Assembly (NCBI RefSeq): GCF_000226095.1
Contig: NC_016472.1
Coordinates: 124,001-188,000 of the forward strand
Reading direction: 5' to 3'
Length of the DNA stretch: 64,000 nucleotides
Source: Thermothelomyces thermophilus ATCC 42464
Lineage: Eukaryota > Ascomycota > Sordariomycetes > Sordariales > Chaetomiaceae
Each line of letters begins with the position of its first letter. The first letter of the stretch is position 1. This document shows positions 28,386-39,077 of this stretch, one piece after another. The notes beneath the pieces were generated by a model. It was given only the letters and a program-made list of their open reading frames with translations, ran no database searches and was not told where the DNA came from. The position numbers and the translations under genes were made by a program.

Positions 28386-29917
28386 TTAAGCAGAGGCCTC
28401 GGCCATATGTGGCTGATGTTCCGAGGCGCCCGCGCCCGCGCCCGCGCCGCCATGGCCGGCGCTCTTTTTCTTCTCCCGTTTGGCCCATCGAAGACCACAG
28501 GCATTGCAGAGTGTCTTGGGCCCGCCAGGGCCTTTGCGCCATTCCGGAGACTCGAGCGTTCCTGTGAGGGTGTTAGGGCCGGGAACCAATCGAGCTTTGA
28601 GACGCCCGAGAAGACTTACCGCAATCCGTGCACACGTATTCCTCCGCCATCTTCAACTTCTTCTTCTTGTCCCCTGAGCGCTGGTCCCTGTCCATCGGTA
28701 CGGCGATGCCGACGTCTCCCGCGATGAGGGCCGCGCTGGGGTTTCCCGTTGTGATGCCCCGACTCCTCTCGCCTTCCTGGTACCGGAGACCGGTGAGCAT
28801 CTCGATGGTGTCGGCGTGGGTCGTGCCTATCGAGGCCCGCCGCGTGCCCGGGAGGTTCTCTGCGGCCCCGCTATCCATGGACGTGCGCCGCTCGCGGGAC
28901 GTCGTAGATGCGTCGCCTGGGGAGAAGGACGTCGGCCCGAAGCGCAAGCTGCCCTCGGGGGACACCGTCTCCTGGCTCTGCTGCCATGACCTCCCGGCCT
29001 CTTCCGCCTCCTCTTGCTCCTCCTTCTGCAGCTCGGCAATCTTGCGCTTAAGGCGCTCATTCTCCATCTTGTGTTCGAGGAACGAGTCGAGAAGGGCGGC
29101 GTTCTTGGTGGGGTACGGCCTGGACATCATGAAGACGGCCTGGCAAAAGGGGGTCTGGTTGTTGGGGTTGGGCGCAAACTTGGCGGCGGCGATGTGAGCA
29201 TGGCCGACGGCTTCGAAGACGCCGTAGGACCCGTCCTTCTTTCGCATCCTGTAGAAGACGCGCAGCGGGACGCCCGACGCGATGGACTCGTTGAATTCCG
29301 ACGTGAAGACGCCCACGTCGTCCGGGTGCAGCAGGTCCCGCATGAACAAGTCGCCGAGCTCGGACGGCTTGTACCCGGTCAGGCGCTCGGCGCTGGGGGA
29401 GACGTGCTTGATCCTGCCGTTGGCGTCGAGGATGTGGAGCAGGTCCTGGAGCTCCTCGACGACCCTGGCCGGCCAGTTGCGCCGCTTGGTGAACTCGGTC
29501 AGCATGTTCTGGTTGCTCTGGTTGCCCTGGTTACTGGGCCCCAGGGGCTCCCGGGGCGCGTTGGTACCGGCCGCCGCGTCGTCGGGCGAGTAGGGAGCCC
29601 GGCCGGTGGCTGCCACAAGGGCATCGGACGAGTCAGGATCCGGGCCCGTGTCGAACGAGGCCGGTAGCGGCCCGCCGGGATCCAGACTCATGGACGTGGT
29701 GCCGTCAAAGGGATAGAGGAACGAGGTGTCCAGGGGGAAGAGGGCATCGGATTGGTCCGGGTTCATCTACACGATCAAAGCGACCAGCGCGTCAGTTGGG
29801 TCAGATGCTCCGCAAAGAATCGAATAGGCGGACCTGCAGCGTGGACGTCTCGGAGCCCATGCCCATGGGCATCCCGTAGCCCATATGGCCGGAGGACAGG
29901 GAGCGACGGAGGGACAT
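28386..29917 (-). CDS. wc-2: White collar 2, PAS/GATA transcription factor
   Basis: Exons 29917-29834, 29766-28620 and 28561-28386 give 468 residues. WC-2 pairs with the blue-light receptor WC-1 in the nucleus and binds GATA-type sites of light and clock genes. The PAS domain is at about 133-223 ([30 protein letters not shown]). A charged helical stretch follows, [20 protein letters not shown]. The C-terminal GATA finger is C407-X2-C410-X18-C429-X2-C432 with SPEWRKG and LCNACGLRW, split by a 58-nt intron right after the second cysteine. The small first exon ([20 protein letters not shown]) recalls the Met/Gly-rich N-terminus of the Neurospora protein. Its donor is a weak GTCCGC, so a start at 29766 ([10 protein letters not shown]) remains possible. 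CCAAT boxes lie just upstream. The length is somewhat below the roughly 530 residues of N. crassa WC-2. Confidence 0.94.
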
Positions 29918-31949
29918 GACGGGGCCGGGCGTGCCGAGGAATGGACGGGACGGGCCAGCTAAACGGCGCCAACGGTGGTGCCAATGGTATTGCCAAGGGT
30001 GATGCCAATGGTGATGCCGATGGCATTGCCAATGGTAGCTAATGCCAATGGACCCAGCTAAGCGGTCGAGACCCAAGAACTAATAACAACAATGTATTGC
30101 AAGAATTGGTATAAGAATGTGAGGTTATCTGTCGAGCCGTACTGGCGATATGATGGAAGGGAGGATAGATGGTTAGATTGCTGGTGGCGAAGGTGTTGGA
30201 ACAAAACTCAAACCCGGTCTGAAGGACGCTTGAGAAGGGGGAAGGAAGCAAAAGAGATGTCCGAGAAAAGCAAGAGTGTGCGACGGAGAGACGGGGAAGG
30301 CTTCCCAAGTAGACAGAAGAGATGTCAGGCGTACACTCTGAAGGGGGCGCGCTCAGCTGGTCCATCAAGTTAACGACCAAGAGCGACGATCATAGCAGGA
30401 TGTGGTGGGGGCGGGGCTGCAGAAATCTGGGGGGGAGGGGGGGGGGGTAGGGGTGGATGGGATTTTTGATCGTTGAGCATGGGAAAGTCCAAAAACCGGC
30501 CTTTCCTTCCCGGGACCCTCACTCGGCAATTCCCTACGCGGAGGGTCTGGGCCCTTGCGGGATGGGTTGTATCACCGCCCTGCATACATACATAATCCGT
30601 ACATACATACTTTTATACAAGTACCTACCTGCCGCGACGTTGTGTCCGCCCGGAGAGCCTGCTCCAGGCGAGGCGCAGGAGAACGGGGTCGCATCTGCGA
30701 TTGGCTGCCGCGTCATAACACCGGGCCACCCGAAAGCAAAATGGACATTCTTGTTTATCGTTGGTTTTTTCCTCGTCTCCGTACAATACCAGTAGTCACT
30801 GCTAGCGTTCCGTGTGGCGGAGCAAGTGGAGGAGAAGGTATGTATGTACTGTACACATTTCGCTAGCAAACCGTGCTGTGCGAGCCACCCGCGGGCTTGT
30901 TTCTTGGCCTTTCGACTTACCTCGGGTGCTACTAGCTACTACTGTGTACGTAAGGTAAGCGCTTGAAATGGAAGGGGCGATGTTTAAAGGCGGAGAGAAA
31001 TGTGCTCGACTTCCAGGTTGTACCTTCCGACCTATATGTGCTCAGTAGCTCCCTACTATTACACAGTGAGGTCTGACGAAAGGATCTCGCATCAGGACCC
31101 TCAGACCCTGCCGTTTTAAGATCCTTGTGCAACCATCCATCTTCTTTTCCCTCATTTAGTCCGTGGTCAACCCGTGCGAGGTCAGCGTCCAGCGCCTGTG
31201 GGAGCAGTGTTGGGATTTCGGTACGGGAGATAGAGAGGTGGTGTAAGGACGCACAAAAGCTCGGTTTGGTGCTGCGTGCTCATTAGAAGCAAGCTGAGCA
31301 TCGTCCAGGCCAGCTGCTTGGAGGGCTTCGTGTCGACGGAATTCGTGGGTGCGTATGGACGGAGTTGCAAGTACGGATTGCGGATTAGGTACTGTACAGT
31401 CAATGCTCGCTCGGTCCGTGTTGCGTGATTCTCGAGAGCCTTGGTAACATGCCAGAAAAAAGCAGCCATTCACCTACCTACCATCGATAGCGCACTCTCT
31501 TTTTGGGAAGTTTGGGTCTTGCACGCGGTACCCCTCCCGCTACTCTTTGGCAGCTAAATCACCTAGGTATGGCCGAGCAAGCTATGGATTGTAATGCTAC
31601 CATCAGTATGCGTCATGCCGAGAGGGGTGCATTCGCCACCTCCTATCTATTCGATGGGGAAATCTGAAGGAACCGGGCGCCGGAATAAACTAGTGTTAGA
31701 TCATTGGGTACCGAGAGGTGACATCGTGACAGCGCCGCTCACATGAATGAGCGCTGGCCGGTTTCAATTGGGACCCCACGTTCAAGACGCTCGGAGCAGT
31801 CTGGTTTTGGTCTCGCCAATCAACGCTGCAGCAGCACAACAACTACGACCACGGTGGTATGGTACACGGAACAAGAATTGGGGTATACAACTCGACGCGC
31901 GGAGTCTGGCAAGTCCAAAATAAGGTAGGTACAATATAAAGGGCGTCCA
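29918..31949. other. wc-2 promoter region and 3' flank of D-lactate dehydrogenase gene
   Basis: The first 160 bases hold the CCAAT array. Further out lie a G-run near 30432-30448, TACA repeats and TAATCCGTACATAC near 30590-30607, and TACGGATTGCGG near 31372. No frame resembles a gene. Confidence 0.55.
29981..30049 (-). promoter_or_regulatory. Four CCAAT boxes in imperfect tandem repeats upstream of wc-2
   Basis: On the plus strand GCCAATGG occurs with CCAAT at 29981-29985, 30005-30009, 30029-30033 and 30045-30049, interleaved with near copies (GCCAAGGG, GCCGATGG). Spacing is 24, 24 and 16 bases in a roughly 12-bp repeat, ending 64 bases before the wc-2 start codon. CCAAT is the known target of the fungal HAP complex; use here is inferred. 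Confidence 0.6.
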
Positions 31950-34205
31950 TCACCACTCGGCCACCTCTCCACGCGCCGGCTTCTGCACACGGACAACCTT
32001 GTCGCAGTTGAGGAGGCAGAGAGGATCGAAGGCTGCCTTGATCTGTAACGGGGAGATTGTTGTTAGTAGACTTGCGCGCTTCGCAAACCAGGGATAGAGC
32101 GAGGTGAAAAGGGGGAGAAGAGGGGAAGGAAGGGAGTGGGGTTGGGGCAGAGTGTGCTGCTCACCTTTCTCATGGCATCCACCGTAGTCTCACCCAGTTC
32201 GTGAGGCAAGTAATCGCGCTTGACGAGGCCGACCCCATGCTCACCCTGAAGCGAACGGTCAGTTTGGAAAACAAAACAAAACAAAACAAAAAAAAAAGGA
32301 ACAAAGCTTTGAAGGTAAACAGTTAGAAAGGACCGGGCTCTGGGGCTTACCGTCACGGTACCCTCCATCTCCACCGCCCGCTTCACCATGCGGTGGACGC
32401 AATCCTCGGCCAGCTTCCGCTCGGCATCGTTGTAGAGGAGAATGACTTAAGAACCCGTTAGTAAGAGATTTTTGTCCCGGAGCATCATCATCATCATCAT
32501 CCCAACAACAGGAAAAAGGGGACATACTGTGAAAGTTGCCGTCGCCGACGTGCCCGACGATGGAGCTCGTCAGCCCGGACGCCTTGAGATCCCTCTTGGT
32601 CTCCTCGATGATGTCCGGCAGCCTGCTCACGGGGACGGCGACGTCACCGGTCCAGACGTGGTCGCCGGGGCGGCGCTGGGCCATGGTGCCGAAGAGGGCG
32701 TCCTTGCGGGCGGACCACAGCTCGGCCTGCTCGGACTCGTCGCGGGCAAAGTCGAACGACTGGCCGCCGGCGCGCTTGGCCATGAGGCGGACCAGGTCGA
32801 TCTGCTCCTTGACGCCGGCCGGGGCGCCGGCGAACTTGAAGAAGAGGGTCGGGGCCTCGGGCCACTTGCGCGTGGTGGTGCCGGCCGCGTTGATGAAGCG
32901 CATCTGGTCGTCGTCGAGGATCTCGACGGCGGCGACGCCGACGCCGTCGCGGACGACGCGGGCGACGCAGTCGGCGGCGTGGCGGATCGAGGGGAAGCTG
33001 GCGACGGCGACCGAGGCGGCGGCGGGCTTGACGCACAGCTTGAGCGTCGCCTCGGTCACCAGGCCCAGGGTGCCCTCGGAGCCGATGAAGAGGCGGGTGA
33101 GGTCGTAGCCGGCGCTGCTCTTGCGGGGGCGCTGGCGCGTCTTGATGACGGTGCCGTCGGCCAGGACGACGGTCAGGGAGAGGACCCAGTCGCGCATGGT
33201 GCCGTAGCGGTAGGCGTTGGTGCCGCTGCAGCCGGTGCCGATCATGCCGCCGATGCGGGCGCCCGGGCCCGGGTCCGGCGGGAAGAAGAGGTTGTGCTCG
33301 GCCAGCTGCTCGTTGAGGTCCTCCCAGCCGATGCCGGGCTGCACCACCACGTCCAGGTCGTCCTTGTGCAGGGCGACGATCTTGTCCATGCGGCCAAAGT
33401 CGACGCAGATGCCGCCGCGCGTCGGCGTGTAGTGGCCCTCGAGGCTGGTGCCGCCGCTGTAGCCGACCACGGGGATCCGCCGGGTGTGGCAGACCTTCAT
33501 GATGGCGGCCACCTGCTCGGTGGTGGCTGGATAGACGACGCAGAAGGGCTTGTGCGCGGGGTCGGACCGGTGCGACGACCACTCGGACGTGGCGTGCTGC
33601 TTGATGTCGTCCTCGAGCGTGCTGACGTTCTCCTGTCCCACGATCTCGACAAAGTCGGCCCACGCGGCCTCCAGGTGGGCCGGGTTGAGGTTGTAGGTCG
33701 GCGGTCGTGTCGCGTTGAGCGGAAGAGTCGAGCTGGGATCGGCATCGCGCGGGTACTGGTAGCCGAGCACCCAGCAGACGGAGCCGACGAAGAAGATTAC
33801 TTTTTGTCAAGAGACGAAACAAGAAGCGTCAGCAACGAGAAGCCGGGCCACGTCCGCGGGGGAGGAGGGCATGATGGCACAGCGGCCCCTACCAAAGGTG
33901 AGACTGAAGTTCCTCGTCATGCTGGACTCGGGCCGCGTCCTAGCAACGCGCTCGAGTTCGGCCCTCTCGCGCTGCAGACGCTGCATGATGCTGTTCGAGA
34001 TCTGGCCCTGGAAGGAGGCCCCGCTCGGCCTGGGCTGCTTGCTGTTCTCGGTCGAGGAGAGCCGCACGGGCACGGTGCGGAGGGCAAGGCATGCCGGGCG
34101 ACCGGCGCCGGCAGCAGCAGCAGCAGCAGCGGCAGCGGCAACGGCGCTGCGAGCCGCCAAACTCTGCCCCAGGCCTTTGGGCATTCTGCCCGCGAGCCGC
34201 GACAT
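31950..34205 (-). CDS. dld1: D-lactate dehydrogenase (cytochrome), FAD-linked, mitochondrial
   Basis: Five exons join in phase: 34205-33893, 33799-32528, 32445-32351, 32245-32165 and 32042-31950, giving 617 residues. The enzyme oxidises D-lactate to pyruvate and passes electrons to cytochrome c at the inner mitochondrial membrane. The N-terminus is basic and Ala-rich (MSRLAGRMPKGLGQSLAARS), a presequence, and a hydrophobic segment starts at 105 (VIFFVGSVCWVLGYQYP). The FAD-binding PCMH part follows with VVGYSGGTSLEGH, VVVQPGIGWEDLNE and GGMIGTGCSGTNAYRYG. The C-terminal FAD-oxidase part has VGHVGDGNFH and GEHGVG (561 on), the latter two each adjacent to a splice site. Introns have GTAGGG, GTATGT, GTAAGC and GTGAGC donors. 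Close relatives use D-2-hydroxyglutarate or glycolate, so substrate is inferred from overall similarity to Dld1. Confidence 0.94.
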
Positions 34206-34889
34206 GATCCGTGGGTCGATAGTGTGTTATCTGGGATCAATCGGTCCTCAGCTTTGGGAGCTCGAGAGATCTGTGGGGCGCATGCCGCGTCGTGGGACTT
34301 GTCGTAGCGCAGCCTATCGCTCGTCGGAGTTGTTGAGCCGAGTGCCAAGGACCAGAACCGAAGCTTGCAAACGGGTGAAAGGGTGTAAAGAAAAAGGGTC
34401 GAGGCTTACGGCGTGGTGGGTCCCCCCCGCATTGGGGGCCGGTGAACCAGGTCCCTCCCTCTCCACCCGGATACCCGAAGACGGCATTTCGGAGGTCAAG
34501 CACGCCTTACTAGCGCCGAGAAAGAACCAATCCTCTTCCCATCCCGACCTGTGAAGCATATTCCATCCCATCGCTCTGCACTTTATCAAGTGGTAATAAT
34601 TCCGGACAACAACCCCCTCGACCCCCTCACTTGGAACAACAACGCCCTGGGCCAAACGTATTTAAATGGTCGAGCCTCCGAAACAGCCGGGTCGGCCATG
34701 ACCCGACACGGGTACGGAGGTATAACCCGGATGGTATCATCATTAGAGGTCCTCCATACAAAAAGTCCGTTACACATGTACATATGTATACTTCTCCTCG
34801 TTGTTGGTTGTGTAATGTGTTCCCGAACAAAGCCTCTCTCGCCTACTCCGTACCCCCCAACGCCTCCTCACGGCCACGTCGCATCACCA
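34206..34889. other. D-lactate dehydrogenase promoter and Clr5-gene 3' flank
   Basis: No gene seen. Has a GGTACGGAGGT motif at 34711-34721 and TACTCCGTACC at 34846-34856, close to the stop of the Clr5-domain gene. Confidence 0.55.
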
Positions 34890-37189
34890 TCACCATCCCC
34901 CCGGCACGACGTGGACGTGGAAAGTGGGCGCCCCGGGGCCCTCGCTCTGCACGTGCTGCAGGTACGTCTCCAGCTCGACCTCGTCGCTCACCGGCAGCGG
35001 CAGCTCGCCGCCCTTGCCGTCCTTGACCACGCCCTCGATCTTGTAGCACAGCCCGCCGGGCGTCTTCTGCAGAGCCGCGCCCCGCAGCTCCGCCATGGTG
35101 CGCTCGCTGAGCGGGGCGATCCACTGCGCATGCACGCCCGGGAACATTAGCTGGGCGGCCGGGCTTAGCCGGAAGAAGGCGGCGATTCCACTGGAGGATG
35201 CCCGCGGTGGTGTTCCCTGTTGTTGCTGCCCTGCCTGTTGCTGCTGCTGCTGCTGCTGCTGTTGTTGTTGTTGTTGCGGCGGCGGCGGCCCTTGTTGCGA
35301 TGTCTGTCCTCGCTGAGCCGTGGCGTTTCCATGGGATTGCATAGCCAGGAGCGGGTTCTGGGTCTCCGCAGCCGCCGAGGTGCTGGATCCGAGTGGGCCA
35401 TCCGCCACCTGACGGTCCGCTCCGGCCGCGGGTTCTGCTGGGACCTGTCGCGATGATCGCTCCTTAGTCCGGTCTTCGGGGAGACGGCCACCGCGGCGGC
35501 GGGGCTGAGGGGATGGTGCCGGTGGTCCGTTGGCTGCGGATTCCGGAGACACAGGCGTCGTGGAGTGATGGACTGGCTTCTTGCCCGCAGCCTTCACTGA
35601 CGGCTTCGGCGTCACCTTCTTCGTGGGCTCCGGTGCGGCCGGCTTCTCCGGGGGTGGCGGGAGGAGCGAGGGCGTCGTGCCCAAGCGACACACGTCGGAC
35701 CGGTATCTCCTCACGGCGTCCCGGCAGAGGACGTTGATGGCTTTGACCTTGCGCTGGTAGTCCGGATCGGCTGTCCCTGCCGCGATCGACCTGCTCAGCT
35801 CGGGCGACTCGGCAATCCACCGCTGCTTCAGCTCCTCAAAGTACTCCAGGCCCTCCTCAAGCATCGACGTGAACTTCTCCGAAGCCAGTATGTTGTAGAG
35901 CTGTTTGCGGACCGACCTGCCCTCCTCCGGGTTCAACCCAAGCATGACCTTTGCGTCTGCCACCTTTACGGCGGTGGCCTCGGTCCGGATCCTCTTGGTC
36001 ACGTCGCAGCAGATGATCTCGATGGCCAGCTTCTTCTTCTCCATGTCTGCCCGGTCCCACATGACGGCGCGGAGGTGCATGCTCTCGCGCACGAGCTGGT
36101 CCTTGAGCGCCTCCCACCGCTCGGGCCCGACGAGCGTCTTCTTGTAGACCCCCGCAGTCTGGCAGAGGTCGTAGAACTTCTCTCGCGTCGCCATGTAGGC
36201 GCTCCGGTCCATTTGCAGGATCTCCTTGGCTTCGGACAGGGTCGTCTCCGAGGGGAAGCGGGGCGGTCCGGGAGGGTCGGCCGGCAGACCGCCGTACGGC
36301 CTGGTGTGTCGCCGTCGCTTCTTGGTCACCCACCTCTCGTGGGCCTCGGCTTCGAGCACCCGCTTCCGGTACTCCCTCCGGGCGTCGCGCATGGCATTGA
36401 GGGTCTCCTCCTGCACCTGGGCGTCTGCCGGCCCGAGCCCACTCGCCCCGTAATCCCAGTAATTGGTTTGGTCTTGGTTGCCCTCAGTGCTCGCCCCGCC
36501 GGGAACCCCGCCGCCGCCGCCGCCGCCGTCCTGCACGTCAGCACCGCCCTCGGAACTCTCGGTCCGCTGCCGTCCCAGGGTGCCTATAGCGGTGAGCCCG
36601 GATCTACCCCTCATCAACCACCCGTTCCTGGCCCGGATCCGCGCCACCTCGCGCTCGCCGACCTTGTAGCCCTCCTCGGCGAGCAGTGAGAGCATTTCCT
36701 TCTGGGACAAGTTCCGCTCCCACAGTTCCTTTACCCGTGCGACAAGCCGCTCGTTCTTGTAGGCCGGATTTAGCTTGTTGGGGAATCCCCAGCGCGCGAA
36801 AGCGCCCTGGAAGGCGCGCCGGCTGTGGTACAGTCATGGTTAGCCATGGGCCGAAGGAAAAAAAAAAACGCGATGTGAGTCTGTCGGTGTTCGAGTTTAG
36901 AACTGTGACGGGATGTGTATATATATAAATATGTATATGCATGCTGCACAGCGACGAAGAGATCTGCTCCAAGTTGCATTCTGAAGGGCGTGGATGGACA
37001 TAGAGTGGCGGCCATGATGCCCGATGCCGTTGCAGTGATAACGTGTCTCTACACAAGAATGTGCAAAACATACCTAGGAGTGAAGTCATGGTGCTCGCGC
37101 ATGTACTGCACCACTTCATCCAGTGGCCGATTTTCCTCGACGTACAGACGATAGCATGTCTGCCGGTGTTGTTCCCAGCTGTACCCCAT
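34890..37189 (-). CDS. Clr5-domain protein, putative nuclear regulator
   Basis: Exons 37189-37074 and 36822-34890 encode 682 residues. The N-terminus is a Clr5 domain rebuilt across the intron: MGYSWEQHRQTCYRLYVEEN, PLDEVVQYMREHHDFTPS, then RRAFQGAFARWGFPNK. Next comes a second small helical module (NERLVARVKELWERNLSQKE, ARIRARNGWLMRG). The middle (about 220-430) is helical and charged, with repeated KEILQMDRSAYMATREKFYD and AIEIICCDVTKRIRTEA. The last third is low-complexity, with a long poly-Gln run, then a compact acidic end with FFRLSPAAQLMFPGV. Clr5 domains are named after a fission-yeast silencing factor and are widespread in filamentous fungi, with poorly known function. A nuclear role is inferred from the domain and the basic patch KKRRRHTRPYG. 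The 251-nt intron has GTATGT and CAG ends. Without exon 1 the domain would be incomplete. Confidence 0.85.
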
Positions 37190-39077
37190 GGTTGTTGCGC
37201 GGGGGCCGATGGTTGTTGCGACCGTTTGCCTTGTGGCACCCCCAAGTTTTTGCGCAGTTGGCTCAAATGGCTTACCACAATGCCACCGCCCACGCTGCGA
37301 TCCTGCCCCACTCCAAGAGCCTCAACCACAGCAAAGCACCCAGTCACTCCATTAAACTGATCTTTATGAGGCGTCTCATGTTCCTTTAGTCGATTTTTCA
37401 AAGATAAATAAAAAAAAAGGACAAAACGTTGAAGGAGAGGTGATGGAGGAGATATATAACAAAGAGGAAGTGGAGGAAAGAGAATAAAAAAAGAGAGAAG
37501 AGCAAGTATCTTATACTAGCCAAGGAGAGGCAGAAAACAAACGAAAATGAGACAGGATAAAGAAGCTCAGAAAATATAAATATATTAAAAAAAAGAATAG
37601 ATCGAGGGGCAACTGCCATGTATAATCCTAGCGCCTGTTCTCCTATTGAGCAGAGAGAAGAGAGGCGAAATAATCTGCCGCTAGAGCCTGTGAGCTACAA
37701 ACAAGGGCAACCCCGTGTCACGAACAGATTTCACAACACGAACTAGTCAAGAAAGCAAATAGTGATCAAAGAGACGACAGACATCAGATAGATTGAGTCC
37801 GGGCGAGTAGTCCCCGGCTACCTAACGCGAAGCGGCCTCTCTGGCCAAAAAAAAACACAAGGCTCAACCAACAATCGGGAGCTCCAGCTAAAACAATCCA
37901 TGCCCAGTTGTTCCAGTCCAGCCGACCCACGACCAAGAACCATGCCATGCCATGCCATGCCGTGCCCACCGTGACGATCATTCAACGAGAGCGCGAAGAG
38001 AAAAGGAAGCAAAACGCCCGAGAAATAGGAGGCAAACAAACAAGACCGGGCTTAAACCGAAGTTGTTCCTCAAGACCTCGCCCAGTCCTGCCCGAGACGC
38101 ACTTGAGGGTACAACAACAAGAGCCACCAGAAAAAAAAGGCACCGAGTTTCCCAGGCTTCCCCTTCTAAAAATCCCAAACGCGAGCCCAGAAATCATGGT
38201 CTGCCGTGAAACGTGACAAGATATGCTCCGGGAGCTTCCTCCCACTCAATGGGAGAAGTCATGCCAACCAGCTTCCCCTGTTTCTTTTCTCTCCCAATGT
38301 AGACCGATCCAGAGATGTATCGATACCCAGGTACCGATCGGACCAGATCTAGCGCGCCCCGTCGTGCGGGAGGGGACGCGGAGGAAGAGAAAAAGAGAGA
38401 GAGGGGGAGAGAGAGAGACAAAGCCAGAGCCAAAACCAAAACGACCGTAATGAAGAAGCGAGGCGGGGAAAAAAAAAAAGACGCTGTAAGACAAAGATGC
38501 GAGCGAAGCAAACAAGGGAGTCCCTCCCTGCCCCGATAAAACGCCCTCGCAAAAATGTGCGGACCAAGAAGAACAATCAAGACCAGCCTCCGATTCCGCA
38601 ACCTCCGGGAGAGGAGAGGTTGGAATCCCAGCCCTTAAACGCCCGGAAGAAAAAAATCCAGTAAAAAAGCAATTCCAGATGCCACGGCTGCACTGCCCCG
38701 TTGCTTCCTTCGCGCGTACTGTTTGTTGTCGGGAGAGAGGTGAGGAGGGATGAATCGAGTAAAGGAGCTGACGAACAGCTCCAAGGATGTAACGGGTTCC
38801 AGCCGGGTCGATCAAGCCCGGTCTAGCGGCGGCGATGTTTATGGTAGTAATTGTCAGGTAGATGCGGGGTAGAGAGGTATGCATGGTCGGTGTGTGGTGG
38901 TTCTGGCTTTTTTTTTCTCCTTTCTTTTTTTTGCTTGAAATCTCTGAGATGTTGAGGATTCTGTTGTCCTCCTCGCCTGCTTGGTCCTGTTGTTAAACCC
39001 AAGCAAGTCCCCCGCGCGGTTGGGGTGGTGAGCGACAGAGCAGGCGGGCTGCTCGTTCTCGGGCGACCCACCCCATC
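37190..39077. other. Spacer upstream of Clr5-gene and 3' flank of the next gene
   Basis: Purine-rich on the plus strand at 37430-37515 and 38370-38420, possibly leader and promoter DNA of the Clr5 gene on the opposite strand (CT-rich). CCATG is repeated four times at 37940-37960. Open frames of up to 212 codons (38246-38884, minus) are rich in Ser/Leu/Phe as expected for pyrimidine-rich DNA and are not called. Confidence 0.5.

Noticed and set aside
32472-34307. 611-codon plus-strand frame over the D-lactate dehydrogenase gene
   Set aside because: Shadow of the well-supported five-exon gene; Gly/Ala/Val/Asp-rich with no domain.
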